Assembly (NCBI GenBank): GCA_946892665.1
Contig: CAMPOT010000001.1
Coordinates: 310,001 to 374,000, forward strand
Length of the DNA stretch: 64,000 nucleotides
Source of the DNA: Chryseobacterium sp. Marseille-Q5410
GTDB taxonomy: Bacteria > Bacteroidota > Bacteroidia > Flavobacteriales > Weeksellaceae
Direction: 5' to 3'
In this document: positions 8,784 to 18,065 of the stretch, piece by piece
Numbering within the stretch: the first letter of the stretch is position 1
Layout: every line of letters starts with the position of its first letter
Program-made: the position numbers and the translations under genes
The notes under the pieces: model-generated
Seen by the model: only the letters and a program-made list of their open reading frames with translations
What the model was told of the DNA's origin: nothing
Database searches by the model: none

Positions 8784-8808
8784 CTTTTATATTTTGAAAT
8801 CTTATATT

Positions 8809-9567
8809 TTACAAATCTTTGCCCAGGAAGTATAATCCTTTCAGGGTGTGAAGTCGGTCTGCAATGTGGATTTTTTCTGTTAATGGTTTATAGACATGAG
8901 AAACTCCACCGGTTGCAATTACAAAACAATCTTCATTAACTTCATCATTGATCCGGGTGATAAATCCTTCCACCATTCCGAGAAAGCCGTAAACCATCCC
9001 GCTTTGCATACAGGAAACGGTATCCAAACCTAAAACTTTATCAGGTTTTATCAGTTCAATTTCTGGTAATTGAGCGGTATGTTGAATCAGTGAATTCAAA
9101 GAGGTGATAATTCCGGGAGCGATAATCACACCGATGGTTTCGCCGTTTTCATCGATACAACTTGCAGTTAACGCAGTTCCAAAATCAAAAATAATTTTTT
9201 TTCTTTTAGGATAAAGATGATGTGCTGCAACCAGATTTGCATAGATATCCGTTCCCATTTGTTTCGATTTCGGTTGCACTCCGGAAGGAGTACTTCGGTC
9301 AACAATAATGGGTTTTTTGCCATGAATTTTCTCAATAGCTCTCGTAATATCGTAAGTTAATTGCGGAACTACCGAACCAATAATCACTTTGTCGATTTTC
9401 TCGGCATCGATTTTATGGGTTTGATACATCATCATAAATTGCATCTGCAGTTCATCGCTAGTTCGGTAAGGTTTGGTGTTGAGAATCCACGAAATATCGC
9501 AGTTGTCATCATCAAAAAGTCCGAATCTGATGTTGGTATTGCCGATGTTGATTACAATTGAATTCAT
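8809..9567 (-). CDS. coaX: Type III pantothenate kinase
   Basis: CoaX phosphorylates pantothenate in the first step of coenzyme A synthesis and belongs to the ASKHA fold. In this 252-residue protein the phosphate-1 motif is INIGNTNIRFGLFDDD (residues 6-21), the GTD segment is SKQMGTDIYANLVAAHHLYP, and the phosphate-2 motif is FDFGTALTASCID; C-terminal ATGGVS completes the nucleotide site. The length is typical. It lies 17 bases downstream of the M1 peptidase gene on the same strand and is probably cotranscribed. IS copy 1 is inserted just after its stop. Confidence 0.95.
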   Translation of the reverse strand: MNSIVINIGNTNIRFGLFDDDNCDISWILNTKPYRTSDELQMQFMMMYQTHKIDAEKIDKVIIGSVVPQLTYDITRAIEKIHGKKPIIVDRSTPSGVQPKSKQMGTDIYANLVAAHHLYPKRKKIIFDFGTALTASCIDENGETIGVIIAPGIITSLNSLIQHTAQLPEIELIKPDKVLGLDTVSCMQSGMVYGFLGMVEGFITRINDEVNEDCFVIATGGVSHVYKPLTEKIHIADRLHTLKGLYFLGKDL

Positions 9568-9584
9568 TTAATTAACGATTGAAA

Positions 9585-11429
9585 TTACTTTACTTCTATT
9601 AGGTTGTCGTCCATATTTACATCCGCCAATCTTCCGGAAAAATCTATTCCCAAAGCGGAAATTTGTGATTTGTTGAAAGGAATCGTGAAAGTGTATTCTT
9701 TCTGTGTCCAAGGCCAATAATTTAAAGTTTCAAAATTACCATAAATATCTTTCTTTTTCCAAGTATGCGTCATGTTGAGTGGAATTTGATAATTCACCAC
9801 TTTTTTATCTTTCGTTAAAACAGAAAAATCAATTGGCATCGGAACCGAACCTTTGTTTTCCAAAGTAATTGTCGTCGAACTGGACTCGTATTTCACATTT
9901 TTTACGCTATAATCGATCGTTTTGGTGGTATTAATCCAATAATGATGGAACCATTTCAAATCCATACCGGAAATTTTCTGAGCAATATGCATGAAATCCC
10001 TATCGGTAGGATGCTTCAATTTCCATTGGTTATAGAATTCTTTCATTACCAAAGATAAATTTTGCTCTCCCATGATGTAGCCCAATTGCACCAAGAAAAG
10101 TTCGCCTTTCACATAAGATGCAAAGGAATATGCAGAGCCATTATCATGGTGATCACCCAACCAAACTGCCGGTTCTTCAATGCCTCTTTTCACGAAGTTT
10201 CTGTAAGAATTTAAACTTCCTACAAATGGGTTTGCTACTGGTTTTGCTGGCGGGAAAAGTTGGTGCATTACGTAACTATCGTAATAACTGGTGAAACCTT
10301 CATCCATCCAAGGTCGTACGCTTTCGTTATATGCCAAAATTTGCTGATTCCAAGAATGACCACCTTCGTGAACCATCAGTCCAACCAAGCCTTCCAAAGA
10401 AGTTGCATTGCCCAACATCATGGTGCACATTCCGTATTCCATTCCGCCGTCTCCGCCTTGTATGAAAAAGTAAGACGGGTAAGCATATCTTCCGAATGTA
10501 GCATTCATCAGTTGGAAAAATTTGGTGATATAGGGTTTCGATTCTTCCCAAAGTTTTGTTTTTTCAGATTTTTGGTACACATAAAAAACTTTAGGTCCGT
10601 CTAGAATGGTAAAATTTTCCACGGTGTAATCTCTGTCCGCAGCCCAAGCGAAATCGAGGATGTTTTTAGCCGTCCATTTCCATGTCACCTTGTTTTTATC
10701 ATCTGTTTTTATGGCTGAATTCGCGTCATAACCTCTAACGTCCATTGGGTTTTCTAGGTTTCCTCCGGCTCCGATCACGTAATCTTTGTCAATTTTAATA
10801 TTTACTTCGTAATCTGAAAACGGAGCATGAAATTCCCGCCCAACATAATCGAAAGTTGCCCAACCATCGTAGTCGTACTCAGAAATTTTCGGGTACCATT
10901 GCGTCATCGTCATATCAATTCCTTCACGGTTGTTTCTTCCTGCACGTCGGATTTGCTGAGGAATATTGGCATCCCATTCCATAGTGAAAGTGGTAGAAGA
11001 ATTGGGTTTTATAGGAGTGTTCAGTTCTACCTTCATGATCGTTTCCTGAACTTCAAATTTCAAATCCTTTCCGTTTTGTTTAATGAAATGAATGTTTTGG
11101 GCGCCTTCTTCTTCTTTCGGTATAGATGCCAATCTGGAAATTCCGTTGATCTGCAATCTGGAATCTCCATTTTTTCCTTGATTTTGAACTCTTTGATCCA
11201 TCATAGATCCAGCTTTGAATGCATTCCAATACAAATGAAAGTAAACAACTTTCAATTCGTCGGGCGAATTATTGGTGTAAGTTAAAGTTTGTTTTCCTTG
11301 GTAAGTGAAATTTTGCGCATCGACATCAATATCCATTTTATATTTTGCATATTGCTGGTAATATGGATTTTGCTGCGCTGAAAAAAGTGCAAAGAAAAAA
11401 GTAAAAACGAAAAAATACCGCATTTTCAT
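9585..11429 (-). CDS. M1-family metallopeptidase, exported
   Basis: This 614-residue gluzincin aminopeptidase-like protein starts at ATG 11429 (MKMRYFFVFTFFFALFSAQQ), which gives a clean signal peptide; longer starts upstream add a non-signal extension. The zinc site HEGGH (about residues 354-358) with the third ligand Glu in WMDEGFTSYYDSY (about 377) fits HExxH-x18-E. The substrate-binding GGMEYGM (about 328-334) precedes it. The C-terminal 150 residues form a beta-sandwich-like region. Function: hydrolysis of peptides outside the cytoplasm; exact specificity is unknown. It lies upstream of coaX in an apparent operon. Confidence 0.9.
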   Translation of the reverse strand: MKMRYFFVFTFFFALFSAQQNPYYQQYAKYKMDIDVDAQNFTYQGKQTLTYTNNSPDELKVVYFHLYWNAFKAGSMMDQRVQNQGKNGDSRLQINGISRLASIPKEEEGAQNIHFIKQNGKDLKFEVQETIMKVELNTPIKPNSSTTFTMEWDANIPQQIRRAGRNNREGIDMTMTQWYPKISEYDYDGWATFDYVGREFHAPFSDYEVNIKIDKDYVIGAGGNLENPMDVRGYDANSAIKTDDKNKVTWKWTAKNILDFAWAADRDYTVENFTILDGPKVFYVYQKSEKTKLWEESKPYITKFFQLMNATFGRYAYPSYFFIQGGDGGMEYGMCTMMLGNATSLEGLVGLMVHEGGHSWNQQILAYNESVRPWMDEGFTSYYDSYVMHQLFPPAKPVANPFVGSLNSYRNFVKRGIEEPAVWLGDHHDNGSAYSFASYVKGELFLVQLGYIMGEQNLSLVMKEFYNQWKLKHPTDRDFMHIAQKISGMDLKWFHHYWINTTKTIDYSVKNVKYESSSTTITLENKGSVPMPIDFSVLTKDKKVVNYQIPLNMTHTWKKKDIYGNFETLNYWPWTQKEYTFTIPFNKSQISALGIDFSGRLADVNMDDNLIEVK

Positions 11430-11470
11430 ATTGAAATAATTTTTTGAATGGGAAAGATAAGAAATTTTAA

Positions 11471-11507
11471 TAAAAAACCCTTTCATCGCGTGGTTTGATG
11501 AAAGGGT
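11471..11507 (-). terminator. Intrinsic terminator of the gene at 11528
   Basis: An 11-bp perfect stem (ACCCTTTCATC 11477-11487 / GATGAAAGGGT 11497-11507, loop 9) is followed on the minus strand by six T residues. It separates the 11528-13231 gene from the M1 peptidase gene. Confidence 0.85.
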
Positions 11508-11527
11508 CGTACGATTTCTGAAAGCTT

Positions 11528-13231
11528 TTATTTTTTGGTTTCGGTTTTGCCGCTTGCCAAAATTTTCTCTAAAATTCTTAAAGTAATTAAATATGTTGGT
11601 TTCACTCCTGTTAATCCCAAACCTCCGGAAGATAGGGTGGAACCTGTTTCCAAAGGATTATCTGAAGCGTAATAAGCATACATTACAAATAGATCTTCCG
11701 AAATATGGTGGCGGATTTTTGATGCGACTTGTATTGCTTTTTGGTAGTGAGCTCCTTCCATTTCCAAACCAATGGCTTTCCAAGAAGTATCCATGAAATA
11801 GCGCAGAATGTCTTTGTTCTGAAGTGAAGTTCCGAGTACCGTAACCATTCCTCCTTCGAATGCTTGTAGTTCATCATCTTCGAAATCTGAAAGTTTCAAC
11901 GCATTTTCAAACGGATAATTATCGGCAGTTCCTTCGAAAACGTGAGAGGTTGGAATCATGATATCTCCTTTTCCTCCTTTTAAAATGCCGGCCTTACCCA
12001 TGATCGAGATGGATTTTACCTTCATGGTGTAGATTTCGCCATTGTAATCGTATGGGCGGAGAAGTTCGTCCATCACTTCGAAAGCTTGTTCCCCGAAAGC
12101 ATAATCGAAAACCATTATCACATCGTCTCCGCCGAACTTGATTCCTGAGAAAGGAGTGTTTTTAAGGTCGGTTTTGGATAAATCGATGATCTGCACATCG
12201 ATGTTGCTACCACTTTGATCATCAATATAAATTAGACCGGCTTTCTGTGAATGTTCAAGAACTTTTTCCTGCAATGATTTCTTGTTGGAAATTTCTTCAT
12301 AAAGTTTGAAATCTACATCTTTAGTTGATTTTTTTCCTACCGCATCGTTGGCATAAAGCATATTCTTAACCGAATGCATGTTCGCAGAAATGATGTGAAG
12401 TGGACGCATTTGTAGATTGTTGTCAGCAAGAACTTCTTTCACTTTATTGGCCCATTTTTCCCCGAAAAAGTGGTGGCCTACTCTTTCCCGAAGGATCGCT
12501 GAGAAATGCACTTCGCGCTCTCTTGTTTTTTTATAATCATTAAAACTTTCGTTTCCTAAATGATAAATGATTTTGAAAAGTCGATCTGGATTATTATCAT
12601 CACCGAAATTATTATAAGCATTCAAGGTTTCATCGAAAGTTCTTCCCAATAGTGATGAAAGATGAATCAACGCAACTTCTTTTTCTTTTCTGCTAAATTT
12701 TTTCTCACCTGTTGCTACTTCTTCGATGATTTTCCAGGCACGCGTAGGTTTGTCGTTTTCATCCGAAATGAAAGCGAGATTTTTAATTTTATCCGCTTCT
12801 ATATATAAGAAGGTAAGGTGGGTAAGAATATCGTAGATTTCAGAACGTCCTAAAAGTACCTCGATATTCATTTGGTGCTTATCGATGCGATAGCAGTTTC
12901 TGCGTCTTTTCTTAGGAACAATAACCTCGAAGCTGCCTTTTTCGAATCCTTCGTCGGAAGTAAGGTGAATGAATGAACATTCTTCGATTCCTTCCGGAAG
13001 ACGATCGAGTACATACATGAGCCCGTCTAGTTCAATTTTATTGGGAACGCCCATTGTTCCGTAAATTTCCGGGTTGATGGTCATTAATAGTGACCGAAGA
13101 CTTTCGCCGGAGATCCCGGAAGGTTTGAAAAAACCGCGATAGAATAAGTGTCGCATTGAAACATATAGTCGCTCAATTGCTTCTGTAGTTTCTCTTGCTC
13201 GTGAATTTACCATAGGTGTATCTTTTGGCAA
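11528..13231 (-). CDS. Conserved hypothetical protein with nucleoside-phosphorylase-like C-terminus
   Basis: This is a 567-residue cytoplasmic protein. I think it belongs to the Bacteroidetes DUF6909 family, recalled from memory. The first 300 residues are helical with no motif I recognise. The C-terminal half carries features of the purine/uridine phosphorylase fold: a GLEMEGAHYQKA segment (compare the VEMEAA signature), a following YYASDNPL (compare the SD-x-P end of the active site), and VTVLGTSLQNKD. This suggests a nucleoside- or nucleotide-binding domain, but catalysis is not shown. It is a single gene with its own terminator, next to glutamine synthetase on the other strand. Confidence 0.6.
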   Translation of the reverse strand: MPKDTPMVNSRARETTEAIERLYVSMRHLFYRGFFKPSGISGESLRSLLMTINPEIYGTMGVPNKIELDGLMYVLDRLPEGIEECSFIHLTSDEGFEKGSFEVIVPKKRRRNCYRIDKHQMNIEVLLGRSEIYDILTHLTFLYIEADKIKNLAFISDENDKPTRAWKIIEEVATGEKKFSRKEKEVALIHLSSLLGRTFDETLNAYNNFGDDNNPDRLFKIIYHLGNESFNDYKKTREREVHFSAILRERVGHHFFGEKWANKVKEVLADNNLQMRPLHIISANMHSVKNMLYANDAVGKKSTKDVDFKLYEEISNKKSLQEKVLEHSQKAGLIYIDDQSGSNIDVQIIDLSKTDLKNTPFSGIKFGGDDVIMVFDYAFGEQAFEVMDELLRPYDYNGEIYTMKVKSISIMGKAGILKGGKGDIMIPTSHVFEGTADNYPFENALKLSDFEDDELQAFEGGMVTVLGTSLQNKDILRYFMDTSWKAIGLEMEGAHYQKAIQVASKIRHHISEDLFVMYAYYASDNPLETGSTLSSGGLGLTGVKPTYLITLRILEKILASGKTETKK

Positions 13232-13419
13232 ATATAATACATATCTCTCAAATTTCTATATTCTATCACGATTGCTGCTGTTAATTAAAAATGAAATTTC
13301 GTTAATGTAATTCTTATATTAATTAATGATATTATATGTTACCCCTAAAAATTTTTAGGGTATATGTTTTTGTTTTTTTATTTTTTTGTAATTTAGCCCC
13401 ATCAAAAATATATGAAAAT

Positions 13420-15621
13420 ATGTCATCATTAAGATTTAAAGCTTTAGAAATGTTGTCTTTCAAAGATTATAGAAAAGACAATGCGGTTACCGTACCTGCA
13501 AAACTTTCGGAACTGTTCTGCCAAAATGTTTTCTCGGAAGAAACAATGAGAGAATACTTAACCAAAGAAGCGTTTACATCCATCCAAAATGCGATAAAAA
13601 GAGGAACCAAAATCCAGAGAGATGTTGCGGATCAAATTGCGGTAGCAATGAAAGATTGGGCTTTAAGCAAAGGTGTTACTCACTATACACATTGGTTTCA
13701 ACCTTTGACAGGTTCTACTGCCGAGAAGCACGATTCCTTCTTCACACCGTTCGAAAGCGATCGCGCAATAGAAAGATTTTCCGGCGGAATGCTTATTCAG
13801 CAAGAGCCCGATGCGTCCTCATTTCCGAATGGTGGAATTCGAAATACCTTCGAAGCGAGAGGTTACACCGCGTGGGATCCTACATCGCCGGCTTTTATCG
13901 TTGGAACTACTCTGTGTATTCCTTCTATTTTTATTTCTTATACAGGGGAAACTTTAGATTATAAAGCGCCTCTTTTAAGAGCTTTGCACGCGGTAGATGA
14001 AGCTGCTACAGATGTTTGCAAATCTTATTTTGATAAAAATGTTACCAAAGTAATTCCTACTTTAGGTTGGGAACAAGAATACTTTTTGGTAGATTCTGCT
14101 TTGTACCAATCTCGTCCGGATTTGGTCATTACCGGGAAAACTCTTCTTGGGCATTCGCCTGCGAAAGGGCAACAACTTGATGATCATTACTTTGGGTCAA
14201 TTCCAACAAGAGTAATGAACTTTATGAAAGAATTGGAAATTGAATGTATGAAATTGGGAATTCCGGTGACCACTCGACATAATGAGGTAGCGCCAAACCA
14301 ATTCGAGTTGGCTCCGATGTTTGAAGAAGCCAACGTTGCAGTAGATCATAATTCATTATTGATGGATATTATGGCTAGAGTTGCGCACAAGCACCATTTC
14401 CATATTTTGTTCCATGAAAAACCTTTTGCAGGGGTGAACGGAAGCGGAAAACATAACAACTGGAGCTTAGCAACTGATACCGGCGAAAATTTGCTAAGTC
14501 CTGGTAAAAATCCTAAAAAGAACCTTCAGTTCCTTACCTTTTTTGTAAATACTTTGAAAGCTGTTCACGATTATGCGGATCTTTTAAGAGTAAGTATTGC
14601 TTCTGCAAGCAACGATCATCGGTTAGGAGCCAACGAAGCGCCGCCAGCAATTATTTCTGCATTTATTGGAAGTCAGCTTTTCAATGTTTTGGAAGAATTG
14701 GAAAAAGTAACGGACGGAAAATTATCTCCTGAAGAGAAAACCGAACTTAAATTAAACGTTGTAGGTAAAATTCCGGAAATTTTATTGGATAATACCGATA
14801 GAAACAGAACTTCACCATTCGCTTTCACAGGAAACAAATTCGAGATTAGAGCAGTTGGATCATCTGCCAATTGCGCGGAAGTAATGACTGTAATGAATGC
14901 GATCGTTGCGAAGCAATTGCAAAACTTCAAAAAAGAAGTAGATGAATTGATAGAAACAAAAGGCTTGAAAAAAGACGAAGCCATCTTTAATATTTTAAGA
15001 GAATATATTAAAGATTCTAAAAATATTATGTTTGAAGGTGATGGGTATTCCGAAGATTGGGCGAAAGAAGCTGAAAAAAGAGGTTTGAACAATCTGAAGA
15101 CTACTCCGGAAGCTCTGAAAAAAGAACTAGACAAAAAATTTGTTGCACTGTACGAAGAACTCGGAATTTATACTCACCGAGAAATTGAAGCGAGAAATGA
15201 AATTAAGTTAGAGAAATATTCTACCGTAATCTCGATCGAAGCTACAGTTTTAGCAGATATTGCGAGAAACCATATTATTCCTTGTGCGCTGAATTACCAA
15301 AACAGGCTCATCGAAAATGTGAAAGGTTTAAAAGAAATATTCGGAGAAAAAGAATTTAAAATGCTCGCAAAAGAACAAATGAACATGATCTCCGAAATTT
15401 CAGGTTATGTTTCCGTGATGAAAGTTGAAGCTGATAAATTACTCGAAGCTATTGCAACTGCTAAAAAAGAGGCAGATTCACAGAAAGTTGCAGAGGCATT
15501 TTGCAATGATGTTAAACCGTTATTCGATAAAATCCGTGAAGCTTCCGATGCTTTGGAAATGGTCGTTGATGACGAACTTTGGCCAATGACCAAATACCGT
15601 GAATTATTATTTACACGATAA
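13420..15621 (+). CDS. glnN: Glutamine synthetase type III
   Basis: GSIII makes glutamine from glutamate, ammonia and ATP and is the usual form in Bacteroidetes. The protein is 733 residues from ATG 13420 (MSSLRFKALEML); earlier in-frame codons add a non-homologous hydrophobic stretch. Visible family blocks are GWEQEYFLVD (metal-binding Glu), NEVAPNQFELAPMFEEANVA, HHFHILFHEKPFAGVNGSGKHNNWSL cut here into its HEKPF and GSGKHNNWS parts, and NRTSPFAFTGNKFEIRAVGS. The length matches GSIII (about 730) rather than GSI (about 470). It is monocistronic with a strong terminator at 15649. Nitrogen assimilation could be shared with gdhA at 35067. Confidence 0.95.
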   Translation: MSSLRFKALEMLSFKDYRKDNAVTVPAKLSELFCQNVFSEETMREYLTKEAFTSIQNAIKRGTKIQRDVADQIAVAMKDWALSKGVTHYTHWFQPLTGSTAEKHDSFFTPFESDRAIERFSGGMLIQQEPDASSFPNGGIRNTFEARGYTAWDPTSPAFIVGTTLCIPSIFISYTGETLDYKAPLLRALHAVDEAATDVCKSYFDKNVTKVIPTLGWEQEYFLVDSALYQSRPDLVITGKTLLGHSPAKGQQLDDHYFGSIPTRVMNFMKELEIECMKLGIPVTTRHNEVAPNQFELAPMFEEANVAVDHNSLLMDIMARVAHKHHFHILFHEKPFAGVNGSGKHNNWSLATDTGENLLSPGKNPKKNLQFLTFFVNTLKAVHDYADLLRVSIASASNDHRLGANEAPPAIISAFIGSQLFNVLEELEKVTDGKLSPEEKTELKLNVVGKIPEILLDNTDRNRTSPFAFTGNKFEIRAVGSSANCAEVMTVMNAIVAKQLQNFKKEVDELIETKGLKKDEAIFNILREYIKDSKNIMFEGDGYSEDWAKEAEKRGLNNLKTTPEALKKELDKKFVALYEELGIYTHREIEARNEIKLEKYSTVISIEATVLADIARNHIIPCALNYQNRLIENVKGLKEIFGEKEFKMLAKEQMNMISEISGYVSVMKVEADKLLEAIATAKKEADSQKVAEAFCNDVKPLFDKIREASDALEMVVDDELWPMTKYRELLFTR

Positions 15622-15648
15622 TATCTTTTCAAAAATCATTATTAAGAG

Positions 15649-15678
15649 CCCTGAAATTTTTTTTCAGGGTTTTTTTTG
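15649..15678 (+). terminator. Intrinsic terminator of glnN
   Basis: An 8-bp stem (CCCTGAAA / TTTCAGGG) is followed by eight T residues, 27 bases after the glnN stop. Confidence 0.85.
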
Positions 15679-15944
15679 TTTGAGTCTCAATTATAGAGTT
15701 TAGTAATAATTTGGATAGATGCCATATATAAATGTTAATAAATCTTAATAAAAAACAAAACCACAATCTCTTAAATAAAGGGATTGTGGCGATTTTTGCT
15801 TTAACATAAGCAAAAGAATTGTTAAAAAGTGTTAAAGTAAGTTCTGCGAAAGGGTGTTTTCACCCTCCTTCGAACTTGAATACTTAATTTTGCTTTGCTT
15901 TTAAAACGAAATATTACATCTTTAACACAGATAATCAAATATAT
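15679..15944 (+). other. Gene-free stretch with stacked hairpins
   Basis: After the glnN terminator there is no open frame of note. Two strong inverted repeats are present: CCACAATCTCTT / AAGGGATTGTGG at 15761-15789 (12-bp stem, one G-U, T-rich on both sides) and AGGGTG-TTTT-CACCCT at about 15850-15865, flanked by further partly pairing bases (GCGAA / TTCG). The second lies about 80 bases ahead of the NlpC gene and could be part of its leader or the end of a small RNA. I cannot assign it to a known RNA family. Confidence 0.4.
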
Positions 15945-16631
15945 ATGAAGAAAAGAGTTCTGTTTTATCTGGTTGCTATAACTGCTACATTTTCAATGCA
16001 GTCTTGTGTTAGCAACTACGTTGTTTCATCTCCAGCAACACACCTCAATACATACAAATCAGATGCCAAACTTGCATCAATCGATAATAAAAAATTAGAA
16101 ACTGCTAAAGCACAATTGCTTAGCAATTTTAAAGATGAGAATCTAGTCGCGACAAAGGCGTTAGAAGCTACTTTAAGAAACGAAGAAATTGCTAAAACTG
16201 TAAAATTCACCAAAAAGATTGATGATCTTTTAGCAGAAGCTCAAACTTATCTGGGAACTCCGTACCGTTACGGTGGGATGACCAGAAATGGAATTGATTG
16301 CTCAGCATTCGTTCTTTCGGTTTTCGGATCTGTAACCGGGATGAATTTGCCAAGAGTAGCGGCTTCGCAAGCACAAGAAGGGGTGAAAATCGATAAAGAT
16401 CAGCTTCAAAAAGGAGATTTGGTTTTCTTTTCTCACCAAGGCAAGGGTAGAATTTCGCACGTGGGAATTGTAGAAGAGGTTTCTCCAGAAGGAGATGTGA
16501 AATTTATCCACGCTGCTACTTCCAGAGGTGTAATGATTTCTTCACTTAATGACTCTTATTGGGGACCCAGATACAGATTTGCAAAGAGAGTAATCTCCAT
16601 AGATTCTTTCAACAATTTAGCAAATAACTAA
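15945..16631 (+). CDS. NlpC/P60 (C40) peptidoglycan hydrolase, lipoprotein
   Basis: This 228-residue protein has a lipoprotein signal with lipobox MQSC (Cys 21) and a linker to about residue 90. The C-terminal NlpC/P60 domain has catalytic Cys 119 (GIDCSAF), His 172 (ISHVGIV) and a third polar residue, His 189 (FIHAAT). Such enzymes cut cross-link stem peptides (D-Glu-DAP bonds) in the cell wall. The expected location is the inner face of the outer membrane. It stands alone between two terminators, opposite the mre cluster, which fits a cell-wall remodelling neighbourhood. Confidence 0.92.
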   Translation: MKKRVLFYLVAITATFSMQSCVSNYVVSSPATHLNTYKSDAKLASIDNKKLETAKAQLLSNFKDENLVATKALEATLRNEEIAKTVKFTKKIDDLLAEAQTYLGTPYRYGGMTRNGIDCSAFVLSVFGSVTGMNLPRVAASQAQEGVKIDKDQLQKGDLVFFSHQGKGRISHVGIVEEVSPEGDVKFIHAATSRGVMISSLNDSYWGPRYRFAKRVISIDSFNNLANN

Positions 16632-16663
16632 GATTACATATAAAAAGTAAATAATTGATTCAA

Positions 16664-16693
16664 TAAAAAGCTGCCCGTTAAGGCAGCTTTTTA
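16664..16693 (+). terminator. Intrinsic terminator of the NlpC/P60 gene
   Basis: A perfect 11-bp stem (AAAAAGCTGCC / GGCAGCTTTTT, loop CGTTAA) begins 33 bases after the stop. The arms give T-runs on both strands, so it could act in both directions. Confidence 0.85.
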
Positions 16694-16835
16694 TTGTTTT
16701 AGGTAATGAAAGAAAGTTATTACTTAGCTTTAATTAATTACATTCTCACGTTATTCATCGTTATGAATGTTAATTAAACTTTACAAACGTCTTCATTATA
16801 ACGAATGGTAACTATAAAACAAATGATTGTTTTCA

Positions 16836-18065
16836 TTACACCAAGCTATTGCGATCGGCGTAGTTTAATTTGAAGAAAATAAAAGTCATAATGGAGAATG
16901 CTAACAAGGAACTTCCTCCGTAACTAAAGTAAGGTAAGGGAATCCCAACGGTTGGAAACAATCCCATTACCATGCCCAGATTAATCGCAAAGTGCATCAA
17001 AAGAATCGAAGCAAAAGAGTAACCGAAAACGCGGTTAAATGCCGATTTCTGTTGCTCGGAAAGGTAATAAATGCGGCCAATAAAAATGGCATAAAAAATC
17101 ACCAGCAAAGTTGCCCCAAAAAATCCCCATTCTTCGCCCACGGTACAGAAAATATAGTCGGTTTCTTGTTCTGGAACGAATTTTCCTTGGGTTACTGATC
17201 CCTCTTTGTAACCTTTTCCAAAGAAACCACCTGACCCAATGGCTGTTTTAGAATATAGAAGATTGTAGCCCGATGTGTCGCGAAAAGCCTTTTCACCTTT
17301 GTATAAAACTTCAATTCTTTCACGTTGGTGTTTTGGCATTTTTTCTAAAATTTTTGGAGTTACAAACGCAATGCCGCATAGTAGCAAAAATGATCCAATA
17401 AAACCGGAAATAGAAACAACGTTCCAATGAATTCTACGATAATTAAAAAAGATAATAATTAGGAAAATTAAACTAATCCCGATAATTACATAGAGAGGAT
17501 CTACCGCCAATGCTACTAAGAAAACTGCAGCTAAAATTGCGCCCACACCGAAAACCCAACCGCTAAGTCCTTCTCGGAAAAGCGCAATGAAAAAAGCAGT
17601 AAATACCAATAGTGAACCTACATCAGGAATTGCAAGTACAACAATTGCAGGAATACCGATGATCGCAAGAGTTGTAAGCAGTGATTTTTTGTTTTTCAAA
17701 TTAAAATCGGGGCCGGAAACATAATTTGCAAGCATTAAAGCAACGCCGATTTTAGCAAATTCTACCGGTTGCATGGTAATTCCGCCGAATTTATACCAGT
17801 TCCTTTGTCCTAAAATTTCTGTACCGAAAGGGAATAAGCCAATCAGAAGCAAAACTCCGATCACATACATTATGCTTGCAAAATTCTCGAAAAATTTGGT
17901 TCTCATCATGAAAATAATGAAGCCCACGAAGATCGAAATGCAGAGAAAAATTAGTTGTTTTTTACCTAAACCCTCGTCCACACTATAGATATTCGCTACT
18001 GCAAAAAAAGAAATAGCGAGATAAAGAAATATACTGGTTTTGTCTATGCCTTCTGTCCACTTCAT
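16836..18065 (-). CDS. rodA: Rod shape-determining protein RodA (SEDS glycosyltransferase)
   Basis: RodA polymerises lipid II into glycan strands during elongation, working with PBP2. This 409-residue SEDS protein has about ten membrane helices and the conserved blocks GQRNWYKFGGITMQPVEFAK, YKEGSVTQGKFVPEQETDYIF shortened here to its VPEQETDYIF end, GEEWGFFG, and the C-terminal PTVGIPLPYFSYGGSS. Its start overlaps the end of mrdA by four bases, so the pair is translationally coupled and this is the last gene of the mreB-mreC-mreD-mrdA-rodA cluster. Confidence 0.96.
   Translation of the reverse strand: MKWTEGIDKTSIFLYLAISFFAVANIYSVDEGLGKKQLIFLCISIFVGFIIFMMRTKFFENFASIMYVIGVLLLIGLFPFGTEILGQRNWYKFGGITMQPVEFAKIGVALMLANYVSGPDFNLKNKKSLLTTLAIIGIPAIVVLAIPDVGSLLVFTAFFIALFREGLSGWVFGVGAILAAVFLVALAVDPLYVIIGISLIFLIIIFFNYRRIHWNVVSISGFIGSFLLLCGIAFVTPKILEKMPKHQRERIEVLYKGEKAFRDTSGYNLLYSKTAIGSGGFFGKGYKEGSVTQGKFVPEQETDYIFCTVGEEWGFFGATLLVIFYAIFIGRIYYLSEQQKSAFNRVFGYSFASILLMHFAINLGMVMGLFPTVGIPLPYFSYGGSSLLAFSIMTFIFFKLNYADRNSLV

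Larger units (their letters stand above)
7067..8784 (-). mobile_element. IS1182-family insertion sequence, copy 1
   Basis: This 1718-base element is bounded by GAATCCGTCTCACAAC in inverted orientation (7067-7082 and the complement at 8769-8784) and holds one transposase gene on the minus strand. Element ends, length and encoded protein match copy 2 (33216-34933) wherever compared. It sits between the convergent TPR gene and coaX. No clear target-site duplication is visible; the flanks are A-rich on the left (CAAAAA) and T-rich on the right (TTTTAT), so the exact boundary could be off by up to five bases. Confidence 0.9.

Noticed and set aside
7067-8784. Target-site duplication of the IS copies
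   Set aside because: Flanks (AAAAA/TTTTA and AAAAG/TTTTG) are not direct repeats; they are A- and T-runs that blur the IS boundary.
15761-15865. 6S RNA or tmRNA in the gap before the NlpC gene
   Set aside because: Neither the open-bubble layout of 6S RNA nor tRNA-like ends and a tag frame are visible; only simple hairpins are supported.
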